From: an uncultured Alteromonadaceae bacterium
GTDB taxonomy: Bacteria > Pseudomonadota > Gammaproteobacteria > Enterobacterales > Alteromonadaceae
Reading direction: 5' to 3'
Length of the DNA: 34,389 nt
Assembly (NCBI GenBank): GCA_950073835.1
Contig: CATMRP010000034.1
Coordinates: 1 to 34,389, forward strand
Part shown: positions 8,415-16,599 of the stretch, in pieces
Position numbering within the stretch: the first letter of the stretch is position 1
Layout: every line of letters starts with the position of its first letter
Made by a program: the position numbers and the translations under genes
Notes under the pieces: model-generated
Told to the model about the DNA's origin: nothing
The model's input: the letters and a program-made list of their open reading frames with translations, nothing else
Database searches by the model: none

Positions 8415-9145
8415 CTTATCAGATTGAAATCGCCAGTAAATCATTTAATGATGATGGCGGTAACCAACGCACGATTATCTCAGATCTCAGTATTTCCCTG
8501 ACCGCTGGCGAATTTGTTGCGCTGGTGGGGCCTTCTGGTGCCGGGAAAAGTACCTTGCTGAACATCATCGCAGGACTCGACAGCGATTATCAGGGTAAGG
8601 TTAATCTGACGTTGCCCTGTGGCCAGTCAGCGCGTGTGGCTTTGATGTTTCAGGAACCCAGACTAATGCCATGGCTGACCATCTGCGATAACGTAATGCT
8701 GGTCTGCGAAGGCGCGTCATCACAACGCCGCAGTAATGCACTTTACTGGCTGCAACAGGTTGGTCTGAGCGGTGCTGAGTATCAGTACCCGGCACAACTT
8801 TCCGGTGGCATGTTAAAACGGGCCGCACTGGCCAGGGCTTTTGCCTGTGAGCCGGATATTTTACTGATGGACGAGCCTTTTTCGTCGCTGGATATACCGG
8901 CTGCCGATTCACTCAGACACCTGCTCACGCAGCTGTGGCAAACTCGTCAGGCAACCATAGTGTATGTCACCCACGATATTACTGAGGCAATCACCTTGTC
9001 TGACCGCATGTTACTGCTCAGCAGTGAACCCATGCAAATTATGGAAGACGTTAGCCTGACAGCTCCGCGCCCGCGAAACCCTCTCGATGATGAGCTTTAT
9101 ACCCTCTCCCAACGTTTTAAACAGTCGTTAGCTGATCCGGCCTGA
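8405..9145 (+). CDS. NitT/TauT-type ABC transporter, ATP-binding protein
   Basis: ABC ATPase of the nitrate/sulfonate/taurine importer family, 246 residues. All nucleotide-binding motifs are present: Walker A GPSGAGKST, Q-loop MFQEPRLMPW, signature LSGGMLKRAALARA, Walker B ILLMDEPFSSLD and switch histidine in YVTHDITEA. The sequence MFQEPRLMPWLTICDNV is characteristic of the TauB/SsuB/NrtD group. The start ATG lies inside the end of the permease gene (10-base overlap). It is the last gene of the DUF4242-importer operon; a separate promoter is expected before the next gene at 9326. Confidence 0.9.
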   Translation: MALTYQIEIASKSFNDDGGNQRTIISDLSISLTAGEFVALVGPSGAGKSTLLNIIAGLDSDYQGKVNLTLPCGQSARVALMFQEPRLMPWLTICDNVMLVCEGASSQRRSNALYWLQQVGLSGAEYQYPAQLSGGMLKRAALARAFACEPDILLMDEPFSSLDIPAADSLRHLLTQLWQTRQATIVYVTHDITEAITLSDRMLLLSSEPMQIMEDVSLTAPRPRNPLDDELYTLSQRFKQSLADPA

Positions 9146-9221
9146 TCGTTAGTTGTATGACCAACGGCCCAATTTATGCTACTAATGGCGGGGATTTATG
9201 AGTAAATCGCTCTTGCAAATC

Positions 9222-9250
9222 TTGTTAATCAATTGTGAATTATATAAAAT
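9222..9250 (+). promoter_or_regulatory. Candidate sigma-70 promoter for nosP-nahK
   Basis: TTGTTA at 9222-9227 and TAAAAT at 9245-9250 are separated by 17 bases, a fair match to the -35/-10 consensus, 76 bases before the nosP start codon. The region is AT-rich. The call is by eye and no upstream operator was identified. Confidence 0.4.
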
Positions 9251-9325
9251 CGACAGCGGTGAATTGGTATCTCAGCACTTTGGCACAGCGTAATGCAACC
9301 AATCACCCGAGTTTAGGGAGTATCC

Positions 9326-10534
9326 ATGCTGTCGCAACCAATTAGTCAAGCTGTTGAAGTCTTCGACTCGCCCTCTGTGGCCAGAGCCGGCTCTGAAAGT
9401 CTCGATCCTGTTATAGCAGCAAGAGACATTTACGATGCTTTGGCCCCCTGCGAAGCAGCCTGTGTAGTATTTTACTGTTGCACCCGTTATCCGCTGGAAC
9501 AGCTGTCGAAAGAATTAAATCGCTATTTTGGTGAAATCCCGGTAATTGGTTGTACATCCGCCGGTGAAATCACCCCCGACGGTTGCCGCAAACACTCCAT
9601 CAGTGCCTTTGCCCTGAGTAAGCACCACTTCGCCGTAGAAACTGTGCTCATCGAAAATCTGGCGGCTTTTTCAGAGCGTGATGCCGACGTACTGGTTAAC
9701 TCAATGCTTGATAAGCTGCGCAGCAAATCTGTATCACCCGGACCAGTAGAGCAACACTCATTCGGCATGACCTTACTGGATGGCTTATCCATTCGGGAAG
9801 AACTGGTTATCGATGCACTCAATATGAGTATGCAGGACATTCCGCTGGTCGGCGGCTCAGCCGGTGATGATCAGCACTTTGTCGATACCCAGATTTACAG
9901 CAACGGTCGCTTTTACAGCAGTGCGGCTGTGTTTATGCTGATCAATACTAACTGTTCTTTCGATGTATTCAGCCACCACCATTTAGCGCCCGAAAATGAC
10001 AAACTGGTCGTTACCCAAACTGCACCTGGGCAACGGGTGGTCGAAGAGTTTAATGCCGAACCGGCTGCTCTGGAATACTGTCGGATAAACGGTTTAAAAC
10101 TCGAGGAGCTGACCTCAGAAGTGTTTGCCATGCACCCACTGGCTGTGCAAATTGGCGACCACCTGTATATCCGTAGCATCCAGCAGGTGAACGACGATTT
10201 AAGCCTGACGTTCTTCTGTGCCATAGACGCCGGTATTGTGCTGACCAGAATGAAATCCAGTGGGCTTCACGCCCATTCCACCATGATCCTCAACGATATT
10301 CGCCGCAATGTAGGTGACATTGAATTACTCATTGGTTTTGACTGTATTCACCGCCGCGCTGAAATCGATATATACCAGTTAGAAGACCCTATGTCTGAGC
10401 TTTACCGTGCCAATCATGTGATCGGATTTAATACCTACGGTGAGCAAATAAATGGGTTACACTTGAACCATACTTTTACCGGCGTAGCGATTGGAGCGCC
10501 CATTGAAACCGACCTCAAGTCCACTGACGCCTGA
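9326..10534 (+). CDS. nosP: FIST-domain sensor, NosP family
   Basis: A 402-residue cytoplasmic protein with N-terminal FIST (about residues 40-230) and C-terminal FIST_C (about 235-380) domains. Motifs include IPVIGCTSAGEITPDG and the repeated small-residue segment LVGGSAGDD. FIST proteins are sensory; the Pseudomonas aeruginosa homologue NosP (PA1975) is described as a haem-based nitric oxide sensor that controls the kinase NahK encoded beside it. Here the next gene is a NahK/ErcS-family kinase that overlaps the end of this gene, the same arrangement. The ATG has GGGAG upstream with good spacing. Haem binding and the ligand are inferred from family and context; several His residues are present, but the axial ligand cannot be assigned from sequence alone. 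Confidence 0.85.
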   Translation: MLSQPISQAVEVFDSPSVARAGSESLDPVIAARDIYDALAPCEAACVVFYCCTRYPLEQLSKELNRYFGEIPVIGCTSAGEITPDGCRKHSISAFALSKHHFAVETVLIENLAAFSERDADVLVNSMLDKLRSKSVSPGPVEQHSFGMTLLDGLSIREELVIDALNMSMQDIPLVGGSAGDDQHFVDTQIYSNGRFYSSAAVFMLINTNCSFDVFSHHHLAPENDKLVVTQTAPGQRVVEEFNAEPAALEYCRINGLKLEELTSEVFAMHPLAVQIGDHLYIRSIQQVNDDLSLTFFCAIDAGIVLTRMKSSGLHAHSTMILNDIRRNVGDIELLIGFDCIHRRAEIDIYQLEDPMSELYRANHVIGFNTYGEQINGLHLNHTFTGVAIGAPIETDLKSTDA

Positions 10535-13193
10535 AGTAGCCGTTGAACCGCCGGAAATGGTCGGCGATGATGAACTCGAACGGCTGCGCTACGAAAACGA
10601 AAAGCTGCAGAAAATAAACCGCGTGCTGATGCGCCGGGTGGAAATGGGCTGGGGCAATCACAGTGATGCCTATCAGTCTTTTGAAGACGCCGCCATGCTC
10701 GCCGATAAGGTAAAAGAGCGCACCTACCGCCTGCAGCAAACTCTGCACCGTCTGGAAGAATCCAACCAACAGCTCGAACTGGCCCGCCGGGAAACAGAAA
10801 AAAGCCAAATCCAGGCCGAACAGGATCGGCAGCGCCTGCGTGACGCTATCGAAAGTATTTCCGATGCCTTTGCGCTGTTCGATGCAGATCGCAAAATGGT
10901 GATGGTAAACAGCCGCTGCGCCGAGTTCTGGCAACAGCACAATATTACTTACGAATTGGGCAAAACGTCTTTTCAGGAAATTACCGCCGCCTCGCTGGTA
11001 CTGGTTGATCACAAAGCCAAAGCGCAGAAAAAAGTGGGCGTCTATCCCGACCCGATTGCCCAGACCATCTTTAAATTGCGAGATGGCACCTGGATCCAGA
11101 TGCAGGAGCGTAAAACTAACGATAACTGCCTGGTGGTGGTGTATACCGATATCACCAATATAAAATTAGCCGAAGAGGTCCGCTACGAGACCGCCATGGC
11201 TGAGCAGGCAGAGCTACTCAAAGCCACCCTGGAAAACATGAGCCAGGGCGTAGTGCTGATTAACGCACAAAGGCAAATTGAAACCTGGAACCAACGCTTT
11301 TTCGAGCTGTTAAGCCTGGCGGATGACGGCGTGAAGCGTGGCGATGTGTTTGCCGATCTCATGCAACAAAACGAATTTGCCAAAGCCCTGTACGACGCCA
11401 TTTCCTTTGATGTTGCACCGGATAAAGACTTCCTTGAAGTCGAGATGATGCTCGATGACAGCCTGGTGTTACTGGTACGGCGCAATCTGATCCCCGGCGG
11501 CGGTATACTAATCACCTTTGCCGATATTACCGAACGCAGTCGCAACCAGATTGCCCTGCGCGAAAGTGAGCAACGTATTCGCCTGATTACCGATGCCATG
11601 CCGGCACTGATTTCTTACGTGAATAAAGATTTGTGCTACGAATTCGTTAACCGCGAATTTGAAAAGTGGTTTAACCGCTCACGGGACGAAATTATAAATC
11701 ATCACCTCAGTGACGTGCTTGGCCATAAAGAGTATCAGACACTCACCATCCATATTGCCCGGGCCATGCTTGGCCAGGCGGTTAACTTTGAGCTGGAACA
11801 CAGCCGCGATCCGGATAACGTGCGGATTTCAAACAAAACCTATATTCCCCACTTTGACGAGCATCGTAACGTGATTGGTTTCTTTGCGCTGGAGCAGGAT
11901 GTTACCGAGCAACGGCGCACCGCCCGGGCCCTTAAGCACGCCTATGATTATATGGAGCAGCGGGTTAACCAGCGTACCAAGAAGATTTCTGAGATTAACC
12001 TGCAGTTACGCAACGAAATTGAAGAACGGCAACTGGCCGAAATTAAACTGCTGGAGGCAAAACGGGAAGCTGACCAGGCCAACGAGTCGAAGTCAAAGTT
12101 CCTCGCCGCCACCAGCCACGACCTGCTGCAACCAATGAACTCGGCCCGTTTATTTGCCGATGCCTTGAACGATCTGACTCTCGGCGATGAAGCCCAGAAA
12201 CTTATGCGTTCATTAAGCTACTCATTGGAAAACCTTGAGTCGCTTATCAGTGCTTTGGTGGATATTTCCAAGCTTGAGGCCGGATTGATCGAACCGGTAC
12301 TGGATGATTTTGAGATCGACGACTTAATTACCAATATGGTGAATGAATTTACGCCCCAGGCAGAGGGTAAAGGCCTCAGGTTGAGAGTAAAGACCGCTCA
12401 AACCCTGGTTCATTCAGATACTTACCTGCTGGCCCGGATCCTTCGCAACCTGCTCAGTAACGCGATCCGCTACACCAACGAGGGCAGTATTCTGATAGGG
12501 GTAAGGCGGCGCAAAGCAGGTTTACAAATTCAGATTTTTGATACCGGTATTGGGATCCCGCAAGACAAACTGAGTGAAATTTTCCGCGAATTTAACCGCC
12601 TGGATGCCAAGAAACGCCGCCATGACAAAGGGCTCGGGTTAGGCCTGGCCATTGTTGAACGGCTCGCCAGCGTAATGAACCATACTATTAATGTTCGTTC
12701 AGTAGAGGGCAAAGGTTCCTGCTTCAGCATTACTCTACCCTATGCCGATGTGTCTGCTGAGCGGGTAAAACCGGCTCCGCCACCGTTAATTGATCGCTTC
12801 AACGATAAACTCGAAGGGGCGCGAATTTTACTTATCGATAACGACGATGAAATTTGTAAAGGCATGGAAACGGTGCTGGGCAGCTGGAATTGCAACATCA
12901 CGTCGATACAAACTCTGGAAGAATTGCAGGAACCGGAGTTTTTAACCGAGCTGGACCCACAGTTGATCATCGCAGATTATCATCTGGACGATGGTGATAC
13001 AGGCTTTGACGCGCTGGAAATTACTCACCAGCATTTGGCACCGCACCCGCCGGTTATTATGATCACGGCCAACTATACCAATGAGCTACGCCAAATGGTT
13101 CGGGAAAAAGGCTACTCGCTGCTAAATAAGCCGGTGAAACCTCATAAGATGAAGCTGGCGTTATCTAACCTGTTGTCAAATGTAAAAACCTGA
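10503..13193 (+). CDS. nahK: NahK/ErcS-family hybrid sensor histidine kinase
   Basis: Cytoplasmic hybrid kinase of nearly 900 residues. The N-terminal coiled coil (RLRYENEKLQKINRVL) is followed by three PAS-like regions (about 105-220, 235-345 and 365-475), another coiled coil, a HisKA domain with His539 in ATSHDLLQP, an ATPase domain (N box NLLSNAIRYT, G1 DTGIGI, G2 GLGLAIV), and a C-terminal receiver with acceptor Asp825 in IIADYHLDD. No transmembrane segment is seen. It overlaps nosP; NosP regulates NahK in Pseudomonas aeruginosa, and ErcS' (PA1976) is linked to ethanol-oxidation control. The start is uncertain: TTG 10503 has GGAG six bases upstream, TTG 10491 is also in frame, and ATG 10557 is a fallback with a poor ribosome-binding site. 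Confidence 0.85.
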   Translation: MKPTSSPLTPEVAVEPPEMVGDDELERLRYENEKLQKINRVLMRRVEMGWGNHSDAYQSFEDAAMLADKVKERTYRLQQTLHRLEESNQQLELARRETEKSQIQAEQDRQRLRDAIESISDAFALFDADRKMVMVNSRCAEFWQQHNITYELGKTSFQEITAASLVLVDHKAKAQKKVGVYPDPIAQTIFKLRDGTWIQMQERKTNDNCLVVVYTDITNIKLAEEVRYETAMAEQAELLKATLENMSQGVVLINAQRQIETWNQRFFELLSLADDGVKRGDVFADLMQQNEFAKALYDAISFDVAPDKDFLEVEMMLDDSLVLLVRRNLIPGGGILITFADITERSRNQIALRESEQRIRLITDAMPALISYVNKDLCYEFVNREFEKWFNRSRDEIINHHLSDVLGHKEYQTLTIHIARAMLGQAVNFELEHSRDPDNVRISNKTYIPHFDEHRNVIGFFALEQDVTEQRRTARALKHAYDYMEQRVNQRTKKISEINLQLRNEIEERQLAEIKLLEAKREADQANESKSKFLAATSHDLLQPMNSARLFADALNDLTLGDEAQKLMRSLSYSLENLESLISALVDISKLEAGLIEPVLDDFEIDDLITNMVNEFTPQAEGKGLRLRVKTAQTLVHSDTYLLARILRNLLSNAIRYTNEGSILIGVRRRKAGLQIQIFDTGIGIPQDKLSEIFREFNRLDAKKRRHDKGLGLGLAIVERLASVMNHTINVRSVEGKGSCFSITLPYADVSAERVKPAPPPLIDRFNDKLEGARILLIDNDDEICKGMETVLGSWNCNITSIQTLEELQEPEFLTELDPQLIIADYHLDDGDTGFDALEITHQHLAPHPPVIMITANYTNELRQMVREKGYSLLNKPVKPHKMKLALSNLLSNVKT

Positions 13194-13206
13194 TTGTAGG
13201 CACTTA

Positions 13207-13614
13207 CTACCACCATATTCTTGATATAGTAAGGCCAAGCAAAACAACATAGGGATACATCACTGTAGGTCTGAGGCACTGTTTGAGATATTCTTTAATC
13301 AGGCCCATACCGCTGTTGGCGGTTTGCTGATACTGCTGATTGAACTGGCAGCCGGTTTCATTATGATTGGCAGCTAATGCAGCCTCAACGGCCAACAATC
13401 GGGTTTCAAAACGCCCCTGAAAGGTTTTCCAGATACCGTCCTGCAACCAGAAAACCCCAACCATTAGCACCGGCACCAACAGGTTAAATTCAAACCCTAA
13501 AGCAAAAGCCGTTGTAAAAATGGCGACCAGCTTAATGAGTAAACTGTATTTTTCATAGCTATCGAACTGATTTTGCAGCGTTTGCCATTCCAGTGACAGG
13601 TAATCCGTAGTCAT
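13207..13614 (-). CDS. Small membrane protein of unknown function
   Basis: A 135-residue protein not recognised as a named family. It has a hydrophilic N-terminus (MTTDYLSLEWQTLQNQFDSYEK), a hydrophobic pair in the first half (LIKLVAIFTTAFALGFEFNLLVPVLMVGVFWL broken by polar residues) and a C-terminal transmembrane segment ending TISRIWW. The layout resembles small membrane proteins found beside ECF sigma genes, and the sigma factor operon lies directly upstream on the same strand. AGGA precedes the ATG with good spacing. The gap to the next upstream gene is 143 bases, so it may have its own promoter. It converges with nahK with only 13 bases between stop codons. Confidence 0.55.
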   Translation of the reverse strand: MTTDYLSLEWQTLQNQFDSYEKYSLLIKLVAIFTTAFALGFEFNLLVPVLMVGVFWLQDGIWKTFQGRFETRLLAVEAALAANHNETGCQFNQQYQQTANSGMGLIKEYLKQCLRPTVMYPYVVLLGLTISRIWW

Positions 13615-13757
13615 TAACTATCCTAATTCCAAAAAGTTGATGTTCATCCGGTGCTTAGCATAACCAGTGAAGGCTCTCTGTGCGAATAAAATCGTCATTC
13701 ATAGCATCGACACCGCGGAGCTTTCCTTGCATTGCCGCCGAATGCATAAAATATGAC

Positions 13758-14120
13758 TTAATCACGACTTTCTTTACTGAGCCGAAGTTCGAGTAAGCGT
13801 AATTCCCTGGACACTATGTTGCGATTGGTTTGCATGAAAATCCATAGTTTCACCGCGATTTGGGCGTTAAAAGCCAACACCAGTAACACGCCCCAGAATA
13901 GCTCGGTCTCGGCCACGGCGGTAAAAAAGCGAAAACCCAAAAAAATGATTAAGCCCGTTAACGCAAAGGCGAGGGCATAGCCAAGTTTCATCACTGATGA
14001 AAAGCCGCCTTTAAAGCCCTGCCCCAGGTAGTCAGACAAACCGCCATCTACCAGCGTATCCAGTTCTTTTGCCTGGTCCTGCAAAACCTGCTTAATTTTA
14101 TCATCCAGTTCATTATTCAT
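13758..14120 (-). CDS. Two-TM membrane protein, DUF6768-like, in the sigma factor operon
   Basis: A 120-residue protein with a charged helical N-terminus (LDDKIKQVLQDQAKELDTLVD), a glycine-rich linker (DYLGQGFKGGFSSVMKLG), two transmembrane segments (about 47-64 and 73-93) and a basic C-terminus (NRNIVSRELRLLELRLSKESRD). It resembles small membrane proteins annotated as DUF6768 downstream of ECF sigma genes, though that assignment is from memory. The start overlaps the sigma factor stop by 8 bases, so the two are translationally coupled. A membrane-bound regulator of the sigma factor is a reasonable guess, but the protein lacks the zinc-binding motif of classical ZAS anti-sigma factors. Confidence 0.6.
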   Translation of the reverse strand: MNNELDDKIKQVLQDQAKELDTLVDGGLSDYLGQGFKGGFSSVMKLGYALAFALTGLIIFLGFRFFTAVAETELFWGVLLVLAFNAQIAVKLWIFMQTNRNIVSRELRLLELRLSKESRD

Positions 14121-14649
14121 TTTCTGCCCCTTGGTTCAGGTTTACTATCTGATGTTTTAACTGCGCTCTGGCGCGGTGCAACCTTGATTTCACCGTCCCG
14201 ATTGGGACACTGATAATCAGTGCAATTTCACGAACAGACATATCGTTAAGATAAAACAATTCCACAACCTCCCGGTCTTCATGGGTTAATTCTTTTAGCA
14301 TAGGCAATACCAGTACCGAATCCTGGAGGAGAGACGCCTCCTCAGCGCTATCGGGTAACACTGCCGACACCACCTCCTTACTAGACATTCTTTGCCAGTC
14401 GATGATTTGCCAGCGTAACGCTCTGAATAACCAACTGCGAAACAACGACACATCCCGCAGTTGCTGTACTCGTTTTGAAATGTGCAGCCATACGTTGTGG
14501 ACCAGATCTTCAGCAATCATGGCATCCCCCACACGCAATAAGGCATATTTGCGCATAGGATCGTAAAAAGCGTTATAAAGCTCCCCCATGGCCGACCTGC
14601 GACCGGCCTGCGCTTCCAGTACCAGTATTTCAATTTTTGCTTCGTTCAT
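14113..14649 (-). CDS. ECF-family RNA polymerase sigma factor
   Basis: A 178-residue group IV sigma factor with only regions 2 and 4. Region 2 spans about residues 20-90, with FYDPMRKYALLRVGDAMIAEDLVHNVWLHI (core binding and -10 recognition, broken here only for description) and LFRSWLFRALRWQIIDW. Region 4 spans about 115-165: VEFYL-like VVELFYLNDMSVREIALI followed by the helix-turn-helix VPIGTVKSRLHRARAQL. It overlaps the downstream membrane protein gene by 8 bases, and its own start overlaps a possible 23-codon ORF by ATGA. No autoregulatory -35 (such as GGAAC) was confidently found upstream. Its target genes cannot be read from this window. Confidence 0.9.
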   Translation of the reverse strand: MNEAKIEILVLEAQAGRRSAMGELYNAFYDPMRKYALLRVGDAMIAEDLVHNVWLHISKRVQQLRDVSLFRSWLFRALRWQIIDWQRMSSKEVVSAVLPDSAEEASLLQDSVLVLPMLKELTHEDREVVELFYLNDMSVREIALIISVPIGTVKSRLHRARAQLKHQIVNLNQGAENE

Positions 14650-14717
14650 GAGTTAATCAATATCTGCAGTATCGCTATAATAAAACGCAGGATGAGCGTG
14701 ATAATTTCTTCAATCAT
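14646..14717 (-). CDS. Possible 23-residue hydrophobic peptide ahead of the sigma factor
   Basis: A short frame starting ATG at 14717 encodes a very hydrophobic peptide (MIEEIITLILRFIIAILQI then LINS) that ends in a TGA overlapping the sigma factor start as ATGA. The purine-rich GAGAGAA lies about 10 bases upstream of the ATG. The exact stop-start overlap and single membrane-helix composition make this more than a random frame, and translational coupling could control sigma factor synthesis. There is no family match in memory, and a 24-codon frame can arise by chance. Confidence 0.4.
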   Translation of the reverse strand: MIEEIITLILRFIIAILQILINS

Positions 14718-15090
14718 AGCCAGTCATTCTCTCTTTCGGATACCATAAAGACGAACGACCAGACCGACAGGTTCGCCATTTCTGCGTTTTTTGAAAAATT
14801 ACTCAGCATAAAGCCTGATATAAAGGGCAAAATACTATGCATGAGGCGTGTTCGCGGCAATCGATGAATAATGGACGATAATTTCTAGCCTTATACCAGT
14901 AGGAGGATGCCCAAAGCTCGGTCAGAATTAAGACTTTTCCAATGCCAAGAGCGCCAATGCAATCACTGAGATAGGCATTGCCAGGCTCGTTGAAGATTTA
15001 GTATAGAGTTGGTAGCGGATGCCGTTTCGATGTCTGATGTGAGCAGCACCAGTAAACAGTACTGACCCTATTTCGACAAGGAGACGGTTA
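14718..15090. other. Intergenic region upstream of the sigma factor and hydrolase
   Basis: This 373-bp region between divergent genes should contain the promoters of the sigma factor operon and of the hydrolase. A minus-strand frame of roughly 60 codons across about 14820-15005 is open but has no good start and no recognised product. AAGGAGA precedes the hydrolase ATG. Nothing else was identified with confidence. Confidence 0.4.
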
Positions 15091-16098
15091 ATGAAATACA
15101 AGAATACTCGCTCAATCTGGCTATTGTTGTCACTGCTTGTATTGATGAGTCATAGCGCCTATGCACAGCTTATCAGTGATACTCCTATTACCTCACCCAC
15201 AGAATTTAAAGCCTATTTGCTGGAACATGACTCCCTTTTTACATCCGGCGCTGAACAACCCCCTGACAGCGCGATGCTCGAAAACACCTTTAAGCATAAC
15301 GTACGTTTATCGGGCATTGTCTATAAGGTCGATGGCCTTAGAATCCGGGGTTTTGTCTTTAAACCTAAAGCACCGGGTCAATATCCGGCAGTAATTTATA
15401 ATCGCGGCGGTAATCGGGATTTTGGCTCACTGACGTTTCCGGGCTCTTCGATTGGACCGGCGCAACTGGCTGAAATTGCCAGTTGGGGCTATGTGGTGGT
15501 TGCCTCACAATATCGGGGGGCCGGAGGCAGCGAGGGGGCGGATCACTTTGGTGGTGATGATGTAAATGATGTGCTGGCATTACCTGCTGTACTAGCTGAG
15601 TTTGATGAGGTGGATACCCTGCGTATCGGTTTATTTGGCTGGTCGCGGGGTAGTATGATGAGTTTTCTGGCGCTAAAGAAAGGGCTCAAGGTAAGTGCTG
15701 TAGCCGTTGGCGGCATTCTTGCAGATTTGGCTTTATCACTGGAACACCGCCCGCAGTTTAGCAAAATGTTTGCTGAAATGGACCCGCAGTACCAGCGGGA
15801 TCCGCAAGCCTGGCTAGCAGAGCGCTCGGTATTAAACTGGCTTGACAGGTTACCTAAAGTACCAATGTTAGTACTAAACGGTTCTTCCGACTGGCGTACC
15901 CGTTCAACCCAGGCATTAAAGCTTGTTGAGGCGTTGGATGAAAAACGCTACCCCGTGCGCTTTATCATGTACGAAGGTGCAGATCATGCTATTAGTCAGT
16001 ATCGGGAAGAGGTCTTCATGCAACTTCGTAACTGGCTTGACCGGTATGTGAGGGATCAGCAACCGCCGCCCATCATAAACTATGCCCCAAAAGAGTAA
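15091..16098 (+). CDS. Exported alpha/beta hydrolase, dienelactone hydrolase / prolyl-oligopeptidase-like
   Basis: A 335-residue protein with a signal peptide (WLLLSLLVLMSHSAYA, cleavage after about residue 25), so probably periplasmic. It has the alpha/beta hydrolase fold: oxyanion-region YRGAGGSEG (141-149), nucleophile elbow GWSRGS with Ser185, a late Asp in LNGSSDWRTR and the catalytic His in GADHAIS. Resemblance is greatest to S9-like peptidases and dienelactone-type esterases; substrate cannot be inferred. AAGGAGA lies upstream of the ATG. The gene stands alone between the sigma factor operon (divergent) and an AT-rich gap, so it has no operon partner to suggest a role. It could be a direct target of the divergently encoded sigma factor, but no shared promoter was seen. 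Confidence 0.8.
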   Translation: MKYKNTRSIWLLLSLLVLMSHSAYAQLISDTPITSPTEFKAYLLEHDSLFTSGAEQPPDSAMLENTFKHNVRLSGIVYKVDGLRIRGFVFKPKAPGQYPAVIYNRGGNRDFGSLTFPGSSIGPAQLAEIASWGYVVVASQYRGAGGSEGADHFGGDDVNDVLALPAVLAEFDEVDTLRIGLFGWSRGSMMSFLALKKGLKVSAVAVGGILADLALSLEHRPQFSKMFAEMDPQYQRDPQAWLAERSVLNWLDRLPKVPMLVLNGSSDWRTRSTQALKLVEALDEKRYPVRFIMYEGADHAISQYREEVFMQLRNWLDRYVRDQQPPPIINYAPKE

Positions 16099-16599
16099 TT
16101 CAGGTAATTTGATTCATACACGAACCGGCTGTTACGGATTTTGAGTGAAACCAGATCTGGCGGTCAGTAAATGGCTTATGACCGATAAGAGCGAATTGCG
16201 GACATAATCAAGAATTATTCTGAGTGAGCGTAATTGTGGTAGATTGCAAAGAAATTTATGAATAGCGAAATGACTTCTTATTTGCATAGCTGAAAGCTGA
16301 TTTAGAGCTTCTGGTCATACCCTATTTTTATTGCTAAACGTTTCAATAACATTTTGAATTATGACTCTTGCTATAATCTTCTTCGATTAAATACAAAAAT
16401 TTAGCCGTTTAAGGCAAACAGCATTTTATTTAAAACTAGTCATTAATAAGACGTCGGTTTTTTTAACACTCGCTTTTAATAAAATGAGCTTTGTAAAGCT
16501 TGATGTAATAAATTCAATAACTTGAGACATGGCAGCAATTTTGCTTTATAAAATTGCATTTGGTCGTAGCATTAAACTTCAACTTTCAGGGACTAAATT
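16099..16599. other. AT-rich intergenic region before the PEP-CTERM gene
   Basis: This 501-bp region has no convincing ORF and becomes clearly AT-rich towards 16.6 kb, matching the gene that follows and unlike the regions before 16.0 kb. The minus strand at about 16175-16204 carries TGTCCGC followed later by GGTCAT, loosely like a repeat seen at 17485 and 20291. A small palindrome AGCTTTGTAAAGCT lies at 16487-16500. Confidence 0.45.
16369..16377 (+). promoter_or_regulatory. Candidate extended -10 promoter for the PEP-CTERM gene
   Basis: TGCTATAAT at 16369-16377 is a perfect extended -10 element. No good -35 is seen at 17 bases, which is acceptable for this promoter class. It lies about 220 bases upstream of the ATG, leaving a long leader if used. 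Confidence 0.35.

Noticed and set aside
10515..11012. 165-codon minus-strand frame inside nahK
   Set aside because: Lies antisense to the coiled-coil and PAS region of a clear kinase; no start signal or motif.
14820..15005. Minus-strand open frame of about 60 codons upstream of the sigma factor
   Set aside because: It has no good start codon or ribosome-binding site, no recognised motif and lies in a divergent promoter region; likely fortuitous or part of a dispersed repeat.
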